In this document: positions 1 to 7,574 of the stretch, piece after piece
How positions within the stretch are numbered: position 1 is the stretch's first letter
Layout: every line of letters begins with the position of its first letter
Source: Nocardia miyunensis NBRC 108239
GTDB lineage: Bacteria; Actinomycetota; Actinomycetes; Mycobacteriales; Mycobacteriaceae
Assembly (NCBI RefSeq): GCF_001613065.1
Contig: NZ_BDBQ01000095.1
Span: 1 to 64,000 of the forward strand
DNA length: 64,000 nucleotides
Direction: 5' to 3'
The notes under the pieces: model-generated
What the model saw: only the letters and a program-made list of their open reading frames with translations
Told to the model about the DNA's origin: nothing
Database searches by the model: none
Position numbers and translations under genes: made by a program

Positions 1-2
1 CC

Positions 3-83
3 TGGGTGCGGGACGGTGGATCCAACGATGTTTCCGGCCCGCAGTTCGGCTGGGTGGAGGCGGCCGGTCGCCGTGGCCGATGA
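3..83 (+). CDS. Possible C-terminal end of a gene entering from the left edge
   Basis: The frame beginning at base 3 is open from the window edge and ends in TGA at 81-83, giving a 26-residue tail that starts WVRDGGSNDV. The composition looks protein-like, but an open run this short is common by chance in high-GC DNA. No family can be assigned. Confidence 0.2.
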   Translation, partial: WVRDGGSNDVSGPQFGWVEAAGRRGR

Positions 84-167
84 GGTAATGGTTTCCGTTC
101 GAGCTCGAGGCGCGGCGCGAACTGCCTCTACTGCCAAAGGTCAACGCGGCGAGATCATCTCAGCCAC

Positions 168-395
168 GTGCACGCACCGACATGCCGAATTGAGTGCGTC
201 GGACCGACGAGCGATGATGAGGCTGTGAGGCCGGGCGAGATCGAGGGCAATCTGCAAGTCCTGCTCAACCAGATCAGCGAATTCCTCTGGCACGAACTGG
301 CAGATCACTTCGGCCTGAACCACCCGGAACACTGCGAGGTGGACCCCACGGCCGACCGCCTCGTCTCATGGTGGATTACGGCCAATTCAGCATGA
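168..395 (+). CDS. Short hypothetical protein
   Basis: An open frame of up to 75 codons; a GTG at 225 would give 56 residues. The C-terminal half (HELADHFGLNHPEHCEVDP) has a balanced, helical-looking composition that differs from the arginine-rich shadow frames. There is no recognised domain and no convincing ribosome-binding site. The rest of the first 495 bases shows nothing I can support. Confidence 0.2.
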   Translation: MHAPTCRIECVGPTSDDEAVRPGEIEGNLQVLLNQISEFLWHELADHFGLNHPEHCEVDPTADRLVSWWITANSA

Positions 396-495
396 TGCCG
401 GGGGGTAACCCGACCATGGCTCGAGTCGAGATCGAGGCAGGGTCCGGCTGGTCATCTTGCGGCCTTCGCCGCAATCGAAATCGGATGGCGTGGTG

Positions 496-1329
496 TCAGA
501 ATCTGAACCGCACGATGCGGGTGGACCGTTTCATGCCCGGTACCAGGTTCAGCAGGCGATACAGGCGGCGTATGTTCGCGGGCGCCTTGGCCATCAGGAT
601 CGGTGAGTCGTTCATGGGCGCCTCGTCGACGTAGTCCAGGCGCGGGTGCCAGTCGGCCAGCGCGGCCGGATGGTCGAAGCCGCAATGGAATTGGGTACCG
701 TACCTGCGCAGTGTGGGGTCCCATTTCGAGGTGCGCCAGGCCCAGACCGACACCGTATCGAACTGAATTTGCCCGGTAGGGAAAGCGTCGACAACGCCGG
801 TCAGTAGCTGCCGGAGCTCGGCCGAGGTCAGGTAGGGCGCCAGCCCCTCGGCGATCATCAGCACCGGACGGCCGCGGGGAATACGGTCCAGCCATGCCGA
901 ATCGGTGACGCTGGAGCCGATCAACGTGTAGTGCTCGCGTGGCGGCAGTATCTGTTGCCGCAGTTCGATGACCGACGGGTAGTCCAGGTCGTACCAGTCC
1001 ACGGTGGCGGGCGGGTCGATCCGGTAGGCCCGCGAGTCGAGCCCGCACCCCAGATGCAGCACCACCGCATTCGGGTGCTCGGCGAGGAAACTTCGGGCCC
1101 AGTCGTCGTGCGCCTTGGCGCGCACCACGGCGACCAGACCTATCTGGCTGGTGCCGAATCTGCGGCTGTCGTAGTCGGGGTCGAGGCGGCGCATCGCCCG
1201 GTCGGCGTATTCATCGCCCAGGATCGGGTCGGGCAGCAGGTTGTCCAGCGCTTTGGCCTTCAGGACCGGGCTGAGGGTCTGCTGCGCGCCGACGAGTTCG
1301 ATATCTCGCACATCGGCGAGACTACTCAT
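496..1329 (-). CDS. Class I SAM-dependent methyltransferase, LCM/TcmP-type
   Basis: Predicted SAM-dependent O-methyltransferase of the leucine-carboxyl-methyltransferase/TcmP group, which methylates small molecules or carboxyl groups; the substrate here is unknown. The SAM-binding strand-loop reads VVLHLGCGLDSRAYR, followed by the WYDLDYP acidic loop that binds the ribose and then MIAEGLAPYL, all hallmarks of the family. ATG at 1329 is preferred over GTG at 1356 because GGAAG lies about ten bases upstream and the family N-terminus needs no more. It lies 64 bases after the hypothetical gene and the MarR gene on the same strand, so the three may be cotranscribed and MarR-controlled. The family call is firm; the biological role is open. 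Confidence 0.85.
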   Translation of the reverse strand: MSSLADVRDIELVGAQQTLSPVLKAKALDNLLPDPILGDEYADRAMRRLDPDYDSRRFGTSQIGLVAVVRAKAHDDWARSFLAEHPNAVVLHLGCGLDSRAYRIDPPATVDWYDLDYPSVIELRQQILPPREHYTLIGSSVTDSAWLDRIPRGRPVLMIAEGLAPYLTSAELRQLLTGVVDAFPTGQIQFDTVSVWAWRTSKWDPTLRRYGTQFHCGFDHPAALADWHPRLDYVDEAPMNDSPILMAKAPANIRRLYRLLNLVPGMKRSTRIVRFRF

Positions 1330-1393
1330 GCGGAGGCTTCCGGGAACGATTCGCACTCCGACAGTTCGTGATCGCTCGGTTGTATCCGATCGC

Positions 1394-1843
1394 TCAGTGG
1401 TTGTGCTGCCAAGGAAACGGTGTCAGGTCGGGTTCGACCCAACCCGTCCTGGCTGTGCGGCTCGCCAGTGTGGTGGTGCGGTAGAACCTGGTGAGCAGCC
1501 TCTTGTCCAGCAGTGCCGGGTGGTGGTCGATGAAGGTGTCGAAATCGGCTGCGTCGGTGTCGATTACGTGGTGGCCGACCAGTTCGACCCAGGCGCGGCT
1601 GACGGTGGCGTGGTATTTCCGCGGCGCGCCCTGGTAGCGCGCGGTGCGCTGGATGCCGTCGCTGACCAGTTCGATCGCCCGGGAGGCGCCGTAGCGGCGG
1701 ACGGCCAGGTAGGTGAGGTGCAGGTGTTGGCGGTGACCGAACCGGTCGGTGTCTGCCGTCACCTCCGCGAGCAGGTCGGCGTAGGGCCCGGATTCCTCGG
1801 ACGGATCCTGGCCTGGGTGCGGCGCACTGTTTTGCGTGGTCAT
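1394..1843 (-). CDS. Conserved-looking hypothetical protein, 149 aa
   Basis: I do not recognise a named domain. The protein is soluble, without signal peptide or membrane segment. It contains a histidine-rich helix (FGHRQHLHLTYLAVRRYG) and a second HH pair (ELVGHHVID, FIDHHPALL), a spacing that could bind metal, although that is only inferred. Its ATG overlaps the stop of the MarR gene by four bases (ATGA-type), which indicates translational coupling. It probably acts in the response controlled by that MarR, together with the downstream methyltransferase. Confidence 0.7.
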   Translation of the reverse strand: MTTQNSAPHPGQDPSEESGPYADLLAEVTADTDRFGHRQHLHLTYLAVRRYGASRAIELVSDGIQRTARYQGAPRKYHATVSRAWVELVGHHVIDTDAADFDTFIDHHPALLDKRLLTRFYRTTTLASRTARTGWVEPDLTPFPWQHNH

Positions 1844-2274
1844 CGATTTTCCTCGATCAGGGCATCCAGGACGGTGTAGAAGCCGGCGACGGCTTCGGGG
1901 GGCAGGCCGCCGAGCGTGCGGGATTCGAGGTCGGCGAAGGTCCGGCGGATGGCGGCGGCGGTGGCGCGCCCGGTGTCGGTCAATTCGATCAGGACCGAGC
2001 GCCGGTCGCCCGCCCGGGCGACCCGGGTGATCAGTTCACGCTTCTCCAGCCGGTCGAGCACGCTGGTCAGGGTGGTGGGGCGCGCTCCGATCAGGGCGGC
2101 GACCTCGGAGACGGTCCGGCTCCGCCCATCGGCAAGGTTGCCCAGGGCGTTGATCTCGGAGGCGGTCATGTCGAGATCGACCAGCTCGCCGGCAATCCCG
2201 CGGAGCGTGGCGTGCGTCGCGCGTTGCAGGGTCAGCAGCGCCGATCGATCCGAAGGTACGAAATCGTATTTCAC
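1840..2274 (-). CDS. MarR-family transcriptional regulator
   Basis: Winged-helix MarR repressor. The helix-turn-helix is seen at SRTVSEVAALIGARPTTLTS, followed by the wing with DRRSVLIELTDTGRA, the family's classic DxRxxxxxLTxxG signature. Length fits the family. The frame is open up to a TTG at 2292, but a TATTAT -10 element on this strand (2288-2283) places the likely transcription start at or beside GTG 2274, suggesting a leaderless message. That start also leaves the palindromic operator across the transcription start, as expected for autorepression. It leads the operon with the hypothetical protein and methyltransferase. The ligand is unknown. Confidence 0.85.
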   Translation of the reverse strand: MKYDFVPSDRSALLTLQRATHATLRGIAGELVDLDMTASEINALGNLADGRSRTVSEVAALIGARPTTLTSVLDRLEKRELITRVARAGDRRSVLIELTDTGRATAAAIRRTFADLESRTLGGLPPEAVAGFYTVLDALIEENR

Positions 2275-2300
2275 GATTTCGGATAATACCAAATCGTATT
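2259..2300. promoter_or_regulatory. Candidate MarR operator: perfect 9-bp dyad plus third half-site
   Basis: CGAAATCGT and ACGATTTCG form a perfect inverted repeat with a 5-base spacer (2259-2281). A third half-site, AAATCGTATT, sits at 2291-2300, thirty bases (about three helical turns) from the first. It overlaps the proposed -10 and start of the MarR gene and lies in the divergent region before the kinase fragment at 2311. Binding by the adjacent MarR protein is inferred. Confidence 0.6.
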
Positions 2301-2310
2301 AAAATGTCCT

Positions 2311-2592
2311 ATGGTTTGCGGCCGCCGGCGGGATGCGAGAGGTGCCGATGTGCGGCTGGCGCGCAAGATCGAACGTCAGTGCGTCGACGGATCGGTCCCG
2401 CTGAAAGTGTTGCTGTACAACTACATTCAATTCCGACGTGCCGCCGAAGAGCGGTATGTCGAGCCGCTTCGCCACCGGTGCGACCTCGTGATCGACGGAA
2501 CCCGGCCCGTCGCCGAACTGGCCGAGCAGATCCACTCGGCCTGTTCAGGTCCGCATTCCAGCGATCTCATTCCCGTACGGGAAGATCGATGA
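2311..2592 (+). pseudogene. C-terminal fragment of a uridine-kinase-like P-loop kinase
   Basis: The readable part (DVRLARKIERQCVDG, then EERYVEPLRHRCDLVI and VAELAEQI) matches the C-terminal third of uridine-kinase/phosphoribulokinase-type proteins, where a Tyr/Phe-Val-Glu-Pro segment precedes a strand that ends in a buried hydrophobic pair. The Walker A loop and the whole N-terminal two thirds are absent; upstream is the divergent MarR promoter. The fragment is therefore best read as a decayed gene, possibly brought next to a new promoter. It overlaps convergently with the small gene at 2567-2725. A functional short protein cannot be excluded. Confidence 0.5.
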
Positions 2593-2725
2593 CATCCGAG
2601 TCGCCTGCCTGTGACCGGTAACGCCGGATGCACGCGTAGCCGCAGAACACTCGGCCGTCGTGTCGGTAGATGACCCGATTGGGGCCGCCGCACCAGTCGC
2701 ACCACAGATCGTCCTCGCGGCTCAT
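2567..2725 (-). CDS. Small zinc-ribbon-like protein, 52 aa
   Basis: The protein begins MSREDDLWCDWCGG and continues to RVFCGYACIRRYR. Two Cys pairs, CDWC and CGYAC, lie about 16 residues apart, the arrangement of a treble-clef/zinc-ribbon knuckle. The protein is too short for an enzyme and probably binds DNA, RNA or another protein. It is the last of three closely packed small genes on this strand (3113-2931, 2924-2736, 2725-2567), which are likely cotranscribed and lie opposite an XRE/DUF397 pair. Confidence 0.6.
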   Translation of the reverse strand: MSREDDLWCDWCGGPNRVIYRHDGRVFCGYACIRRYRSQAGDSDVIDLPVRE

Positions 2726-2735
2726 CGGATCAACC

Positions 2736-2924
2736 TCACATCCCGAAGTGCGGCTGATCCGCCGGGACGATGCGGTGTGCCTGAATCAATCTCGCCTTCG
2801 CCTGCCGTTTGACCGCGCAGATCGTCACCGGACAGTCGATGTGCCACTGCATGATCCAATGGGCGAGTTCGATCGACATCACCGCCAGCGGCGCATGATC
2901 GGTCGGCGGAAGCATCTCGGCCAC
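2736..2924 (-). CDS. Small conserved-looking hypothetical protein, 62 aa
   Basis: Starts at ATG 2924 with MAEMLPPTDHAPLAVMS. Its centre is a helix with HWIMQWHIDCPV followed by CAVKRQAKARLI; the His/Cys spacing (HxxxxxHxDCxxxxC) could bind metal. I recall short proteins of this appearance beside XRE/DUF397 loci in actinomycetes, but no function is known to me. It begins seven bases after the preceding small gene stops, so it is probably in the same transcript. Confidence 0.55.
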   Translation of the reverse strand: MAEMLPPTDHAPLAVMSIELAHWIMQWHIDCPVTICAVKRQAKARLIQAHRIVPADQPHFGM

Positions 2925-2930
2925 GACGCG

Positions 2931-3113
2931 TCACCCGGCCGCCGTGTCGGTGGAACGCCACGCGCGCAACGCATCTCGGACACGCCGGATCAGTTCGGGC
3001 GTAAGCTCGTCCACCTCCGCGAGATCACGTACGCTCGGACACGTCACCGGCCACACTCGGTGGACACCGGGTGATCGCCGAGGCAATGCGCAGTCCGGTT
3101 GCGATTTCAACAT
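2931..3113 (-). CDS. Small hypothetical protein, 60 aa
   Basis: The N-terminus MLKSQPDCALPRR is followed by a Cys/Pro-containing loop and a C-terminal helix (ELIRRVRDALRAWR). There is no recognised domain. It is placed first of three tightly spaced minus-strand small genes and faces the XRE gene across a 270-base intergenic region. Confidence 0.45.
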   Translation of the reverse strand: MLKSQPDCALPRRSPGVHRVWPVTCPSVRDLAEVDELTPELIRRVRDALRAWRSTDTAAG

Positions 3114-3270
3114 GGTTCCGCCCCTTCACATTTCACGATGTTGATTGGGAATCTCACAAAATCCACACAGCGGGATCAGCACCCGGACGACAGAAGGGAT
3201 CTCGACTTGACGACCAGCCGGATCCCAGCGGGCGCTGCGTCTATGACACACGTGCGCCGCACTGAAGTCA

Positions 3271-3377
3271 CCCCGAAACGGAGTCTCCGAACCAATCTCT
3301 CCGAAGTGCCAGCTAGTTCTCCGCACGAAGTGAGAGCATTTCCCCGAACCGGAGATTCATACATCCCCGAAACGGAG
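3271..3377 (+). promoter_or_regulatory. Three copies of CCCCGAAMCGGAG before the XRE gene
   Basis: CCCCGAAACGGAG occurs at 3271-3283 and 3365-3377, and CCCCGAACCGGAG at 3342-3354. Each contains a short dyad, CCG-N3-CGG. The last copy supplies the GGAG ribosome-binding site of the XRE gene (ATG at 3383), so a bound protein would block both transcription and translation. Autoregulation by the XRE protein is inferred. Confidence 0.45.
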
Positions 3378-3382
3378 CCCCA

Positions 3383-4267
3383 ATGCCGGAGACCCCAGCC
3401 ATCGGATCAACGCTGCCGCGGCGGCAACTCGGGCGTTACCTCGTGGACTGGCGCACCCGCGCCGGATACACCCAGGTCAAGGCCGCTCAGCTCCTGGAGA
3501 TGGGCGCCACCAGCCTGAACCGTCTGGAGAAGGGCGAAACGGGCCGGATCAAGAACATGGTCATCCAGGCCATCTGCGACTTGTACAACGTCCCACCGGA
3601 TCTCGCGGAGGCGTTCAAAGGGCTTGCGCAACAAGCGAATGTGAAGTCGTGGTGGCATCAGTACGGCGATCTCATCCCGAAGAACTTCGATGTGTACGTC
3701 GGACTTGAAACGGCTGCAACGCAAATCATCACGTATCAACCGGATCTCATTCCGGGATTGCTCCAAACCGCTGATTACAACCGATCTTTGGTCCAGTTGA
3801 TCTGGCCCGACGAGACGGTGGAGCAGTGGGAGCAGCGCGTACAGATCAAGACTCAGCGGCAGAGAATCGTGACCAGGAAAACCCACCCCGTCCAGCTGGA
3901 TGTCGTAATCGGCGAAGCCGCACTACATCGCGTCGCAGGAAGCCGAGCGATCATGGCCGATCAGCTTCGCCACCTGGCTGACATCAGCACGATGGACAAC
4001 GTAAGTGTCCGTGTTCTGCCGTTCGCGGCCGGATTCCCAGGCGGAACGTCCATGCCGCCCTACGTGATCCTGAACTTCGGGCAGGATCAAACCGGTGCTC
4101 CGGTCGAACCATCGGTGGTCTTCCTCGAGGGTGCCGTGGGCGAGATCTATCTCGAGAAGGAAGAAGACGTGCTGCACTACTATGGTCGGCACGAGATCAT
4201 CGAGGCGGCGGCCTTGGACGAGACAACGAGCAGAAGCCTGCTTCGGCGGGTGGCAAAGGGAGCATGA
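3383..4267 (+). CDS. XRE-family regulator with DUF5753 (Scr1-type)
   Basis: The N-terminal helix-turn-helix spans residues ~15-70 (YLVDWRTRAGYTQVKAAQL, then GATSLNRLEKGETGRIK). The rest is the DUF5753 domain, with typical segments ITYQPDLIPGLLQTADYNR and the C-terminal VVFLEGAVGEIYLE. Proteins of this type control differentiation or antibiotic-related responses in actinomycetes and are encoded with a small DUF397 partner, sometimes described as antitoxin-like pairs. Here the stop overlaps the DUF397 start by four bases (ATGA), indicating coupled translation. The start at 3383 is supported by GGAG six bases upstream. Which genes it controls is unknown. Confidence 0.9.
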   Translation: MPETPAIGSTLPRRQLGRYLVDWRTRAGYTQVKAAQLLEMGATSLNRLEKGETGRIKNMVIQAICDLYNVPPDLAEAFKGLAQQANVKSWWHQYGDLIPKNFDVYVGLETAATQIITYQPDLIPGLLQTADYNRSLVQLIWPDETVEQWEQRVQIKTQRQRIVTRKTHPVQLDVVIGEAALHRVAGSRAIMADQLRHLADISTMDNVSVRVLPFAAGFPGGTSMPPYVILNFGQDQTGAPVEPSVVFLEGAVGEIYLEKEEDVLHYYGRHEIIEAAALDETTSRSLLRRVAKGA

Positions 4268-4479
4268 GCAACGTGAGCGCTGACCTATCGGACGCGAAGT
4301 GGTTCAAGAGCAGCCGTAGCCAGGGCGGTAGAGAGTGTGTCGAGGCAGCCTTCCTCGACGGCGGCATGGTCGGTGTGCGCGACTCCAAGAACCCGACCGG
4401 CCCGGCCCTGGTCTTCGCACCCGGCGAGTGGGATGCATTCACTGCAGGGATCCAAGGCGGCGCATTCGACCAGCCTTGA
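4264..4479 (+). CDS. DUF397 domain protein, 71 aa
   Basis: Full-length DUF397 domain: WFKSSRSQGGRECVEAAF near the N-terminus, then VGVRDSKNPTGPALVF and a C-terminal FTAGIQGG. Family members pair with DUF5753/XRE regulators and are thought to modulate them by direct contact. It is translationally coupled to the XRE gene. A decayed second copy with nearly the same sequence lies 3.3 kb downstream at 7575-7757. Confidence 0.9.
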   Translation: MSNVSADLSDAKWFKSSRSQGGRECVEAAFLDGGMVGVRDSKNPTGPALVFAPGEWDAFTAGIQGGAFDQP

Positions 4480-4839
4480 TCGGCGAATAGATCACAGCGG
4501 CCAGATACCGACCTCGTCGGAACCGGGCCGTTGCTCTATTCACACTCGGTTCGAATCTTCAAGCACACCAACCAGTTCCAGCCACAGGGCACGGATGGCG
4601 GTCGCCAGATACTGGTGACCGCCGCCGAACTCGCGCAGATACCGCCACACCCCGCCGCGGCAACCATCGGCCAGTACAGCTGGCATCCTGAACCAGATGC
4701 CAGGTACCGGGACCGGGCGCGGATCATCCCTTCGGAGTCAGCTCCCGGTTGGCAGTAACGGGATGACCTTTTCGGGCAACATGCCATGAACTGGCAGACA
4801 CCTCCGGATTTGTAGCCAGATTTCGAATATTCATCGATA
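4480..4839. other. Non-coding or unassigned stretch
   Basis: The stretch lies between the DUF397 gene and the convergent end of the DUF3558 gene. A plus-strand frame at 4531-4758 contains a fairly protein-like part (TNQFQPQGTDGGRQILV) but has no start signal or known domain; it could be a gene remnant. No clear terminator hairpin was found. Confidence 0.3.
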
Positions 4840-5394
4840 CTAGCTCGTGAGAGTTCGCATCATATTTAGTAACACTTTCCCTCCCGCCGCTATCGTCTGG
4901 TCGTCTCGACCCCAGAAGGTGAACTTGCCATGCCATCCTTTCACTGTGATCGAAAGGGTCACATGCGGTTCGGTTGTCGTGAACTCACCCGTGTCCACGG
5001 GAATCGACTCATCAATTACAGTATTATCGACGACAATTGTCTTCGTAACCGAATTCTCAGTGGTGTCACCGGTAGCCTCAGTGGAGTGAACCAACGAGAT
5101 CTGCCCAAGATAATTCCGGTCGCTGGTATCATGTCCGAGAATTTCATAGTCGCATGCATTACCTCCTTCAATCTTGTCCGTCATCGGATGCCCCGCAGCC
5201 AAGCTGACGCTGGGATTATCAGCATTGAATTCATTCTTGTAGAACTGCTTCGGAATGTCGCACAGCTCTTGCAGTGTGTGGCTGCTCGTTATGTTCGCTA
5301 CCGGATCGGACTCGCTATTCACTCTATGACCACAACCGGAAGCAATCACCGCCAGCGCTGCCGCAGTCGAGATATACGCGAGCGCTCGGCTCAT
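4840..5394 (-). CDS. DUF3558-type lipoprotein
   Basis: A short lipoprotein signal peptide (MSRALAYISTAAALAVIASGC) has the lipobox ASGC, so the mature protein should be anchored to the outer face of the membrane. The start of the mature part, with a cysteine in LQELCDIP and a second in GNACDYE, fits DUF3558, a family of actinobacterial lipoproteins often found with T7SS genes. ATG at 5394 is preferred over 5406 because it overlaps the upstream stop as ATGA and gives a standard signal length. It is last in a four-gene coupled operon. Its function may be to receive or neutralise the operon's secreted products; this is inferred. Confidence 0.7.
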   Translation of the reverse strand: MSRALAYISTAAALAVIASGCGHRVNSESDPVANITSSHTLQELCDIPKQFYKNEFNADNPSVSLAAGHPMTDKIEGGNACDYEILGHDTSDRNYLGQISLVHSTEATGDTTENSVTKTIVVDNTVIDESIPVDTGEFTTTEPHVTLSITVKGWHGKFTFWGRDDQTIAAGGKVLLNMMRTLTS

Positions 5395-6236
5395 TCCGCT
5401 GTCCATTCCGCTCCTTGCACACTTGTGTCAAAATTCTTTGTCGTGGTCTGCGGCCATTTATTCTGATAGAAGCCCTTCGGAGCCTTGGTGGCCTCTCCGA
5501 TTTCGCCGATAACCTGTTTCTGGGTCATAAGTGCAGTGGTTAATTTGGTGGCAATATCGACCGCTTCGGATATTACCGATCCGAGCAGGTCGAGAGCGTC
5601 AGAAACACCCCACGGCGATTCGGCCACCGTAGATATCTTACTCAGAGCAACTGCAAACTTCGTCAGGAAATTTGTCAGCTTTGCTGCCATGTCCGAGTAA
5701 AATGTCCAGGCAGCATTGGAGATAGCGACGAGGCTGCCATGTAGCGTGTCGCATAGACCTTTTGCAGAGTCCATAGCCGTATCCTGCAGGGTACGACTGT
5801 CTCCGTAACGCTCGGCTGCAGTGCCCTGCCAATAACCGGTTACGCTCCCCTTGGCCACCTCATCGTTCTGGGCTTCGCCAATTTTCGACTTGAGCGCCAG
5901 CCAATCGCCGCTCACTTCCAGAAAAGCGACTGGAGCCTTCATCGCTTCGATGCCGTCGTGCAGTTTCTGGAGCAGCTCTCGGATCTTGACTTTGATCTCT
6001 TCTTTCTTCTTACTCATATTTCCGGTGAAATCATCATGAGTCGCCCATCCGAAGATTCCGCCCACAACAGATCCGATGGGGCCGAGGACAAGACCGCCCT
6101 CATAAGACGCCGCAGCAACCGCCAGCATATTGAACGCATCATCAACCTTACTTGGCTGATTCTTCACGTCCTCGACTTTGTCGGCAAAAGATTGAATTGC
6201 AGAATTAATATTTTCCAGCGTTTTATCATCACTCAT
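5391..6236 (-). CDS. T7SS-associated WXG-like protein, 281 aa
   Basis: A mainly helical protein with a central glycine-rich hydrophobic stretch at residues ~42-65 (GGLVLGPIGSVVGGIFGWA). A WxG-type turn (GYWQGTAAERYGD, ~residue 135) is the feature that marks the helical hairpin of ESX substrates, although the protein is longer than the usual 100 residues. It follows the EspC-like gene with a TAATG overlap and precedes the DUF3558 lipoprotein gene with an ATGA overlap. It is probably a secreted partner or effector of unknown activity; no catalytic domain is visible. The base composition is clearly AT-richer than in the flanking genes, suggesting acquisition by transfer. Confidence 0.6.
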   Translation of the reverse strand: MSDDKTLENINSAIQSFADKVEDVKNQPSKVDDAFNMLAVAAASYEGGLVLGPIGSVVGGIFGWATHDDFTGNMSKKKEEIKVKIRELLQKLHDGIEAMKAPVAFLEVSGDWLALKSKIGEAQNDEVAKGSVTGYWQGTAAERYGDSRTLQDTAMDSAKGLCDTLHGSLVAISNAAWTFYSDMAAKLTNFLTKFAVALSKISTVAESPWGVSDALDLLGSVISEAVDIATKLTTALMTQKQVIGEIGEATKAPKGFYQNKWPQTTTKNFDTSVQGAEWTAE

Positions 6237-6550
6237 TACATTCCCGCCTGTAGCTTTTTGATTGCCTCGGCAAAGTCCTGATCGTGTGCGCCATAGACCT
6301 TTGCGACATGCACGAGCACGTCACGGATGGCATGCGCTTCGTTGCTTGCCTCCGTCAAACGATCATGAAGATATGCTGCGGCGGCTACCTGCGTAGACCA
6401 AGCTGGGCCGAAAATTCCCCATACGACCTCATTATGGCTATCATGAATCGTCTGGGCCCGGGTGGCTGCCTGACCCAGCTTGTCACCCGCATCCCCCCAG
6501 GCTGCTGAGGCGGTCACCAATTGATTCAAATCCACCTGAAAGTCGGCCAT
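6236..6550 (-). CDS. EspC/DUF2580-like T7SS protein, 104 aa
   Basis: The protein has the size and helix pattern of ESX-secretion-associated EspC-like proteins: MADFQVDLNQLVTASAAWGD at the start, a WSTQVAAAAYLHDR helix in the middle, and a C-terminal helix with YGAHDQDFAEAI. The YGAHD segment fits the YxxxD/E export signal of T7SS substrates. Such small proteins usually form heterodimers with an adjacent WXG/PE-type partner; here the partner is probably the 281-residue product encoded next, with which it shares a TAATG junction. Its own ATG overlaps the stop of the upstream gene as TGATG. Confidence 0.7.
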   Translation of the reverse strand: MADFQVDLNQLVTASAAWGDAGDKLGQAATRAQTIHDSHNEVVWGIFGPAWSTQVAAAAYLHDRLTEASNEAHAIRDVLVHVAKVYGAHDQDFAEAIKKLQAGM

Positions 6551-7134
6551 CAGGAATTCCTCTCCAGGTACCGCTTATATTCTTGAAGTTCTTTTTCGAG
6601 ATCTGATTCGGATCGATCCGACCAACCATCATCGTCACGAAATTCTGGTCGTTGTCGACGAATTTGATTCGCACATTCGATCAGATCGTATCCGATATAT
6701 GAAGGTTGCGTGGCACCGGCCCAACGTGGGTCGATCTGTATGTCCGAGATTCTCCCCAGTCCCGCCGTCACCGTAATCGATGGTCTACCGAAATCTGTTA
6801 TTGGCCCATAGCCCAGGAACTCTATATCGCCGTTGACTGCGCGCTCGAGGGATTCGAATTCTTCCGGAGTTCGAGTGTTCAGGAGGGCGGTAAGAAAATT
6901 ACGGCGGTCAGGTCGCCCGCTCAGTGCTTCGAAATCACCACGAGCTATCGCCGGCGCATCATGTCTCCAAAGGGCGAGGTAGTATCCGGTCAGTACTGCG
7001 TTGGATATTTCCCGAGGGTCGACACGGCTGTGAATTTCTCGACCTACCTTGACTTCAGTCGGCAGCCGTCCTTCATCGAGCGTCATCTGAATCAGCCCAG
7101 GGGCTGTCCAATGATCTATTAGATTACTTCCCAA
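6550..7134 (-). CDS. T7SS-cluster protein with divergent YbaB/EbfC-like domain
   Basis: The last two thirds contains the strand-strand-helix of YbaB-like proteins: SITVTAGLGRISDIQIDPRW followed by YIGYDLIECANQIRR. In Nocardia and mycobacteria, YbaB-like genes often precede ESX effectors, and a clear YbaB gene stands before the giant gene at 47568. The N-terminal ~85 residues (MTLDEGRLPTEVKVGREI) are not recognised. It is the first gene of the coupled minus-strand operon. DNA binding is inferred only from the fold resemblance. Confidence 0.5.
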   Translation of the reverse strand: MGSNLIDHWTAPGLIQMTLDEGRLPTEVKVGREIHSRVDPREISNAVLTGYYLALWRHDAPAIARGDFEALSGRPDRRNFLTALLNTRTPEEFESLERAVNGDIEFLGYGPITDFGRPSITVTAGLGRISDIQIDPRWAGATQPSYIGYDLIECANQIRRQRPEFRDDDGWSDRSESDLEKELQEYKRYLERNS

Positions 7135-7574
7135 GGCTTTTCTCCAAAATTTGAACTTCGATTAGTTGGTTCAACTGATACCACAGACTAAAGTGATGCA
7201 TTCAGACACAGAGCGTCTCTGTTCCATATCAACAGATAAGCCGACCTAATTTGACAGGGACTGCTGGGTGTTGGTGCCCCGCCACCGGAGAGAATCCCAT
7301 TGTTTCCAGGAAGAAAGTTCGAGCCTGACCCCGCGTCTACCACTACAACACCACTGTGGATTACTTCTCCCCCGCTGCTCATTTTGTCCTCTCACCACAC
7401 CGATACCGGGACTTTCCCGCCCCCGAGGTGGTCCAGTTCCCCGCCCCCGAGCAATCCGCACTCGACGGTACAGCTTCAAAGCAGGCGGTGCAATCCGGCT
7501 AACACCGGATTGAAACGGCTACGCCATGGCAACTTCCAGCTTCACCAGTGCTGCTGAAAGGTAACGGGTCTGGT
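7135..7574. other. AT-richer promoter region of the first T7SS operon; possible small ORF
   Basis: The part next to 7134 is the least GC-rich intergenic DNA of this area and should hold the operon promoter. A minus-strand frame at 7382-7188 (64 codons, starting MSSGGEVIHSG, with AGGA just upstream) is glycine/proline rich and could encode a small protein, but nothing supports it beyond the ribosome-binding site. No other gene is seen. Confidence 0.3.

Noticed and set aside
4535..4570. GGTTCGAATC resembling a tRNA T-loop
   Set aside because: No matching acceptor, D or anticodon stems could be drawn around it.
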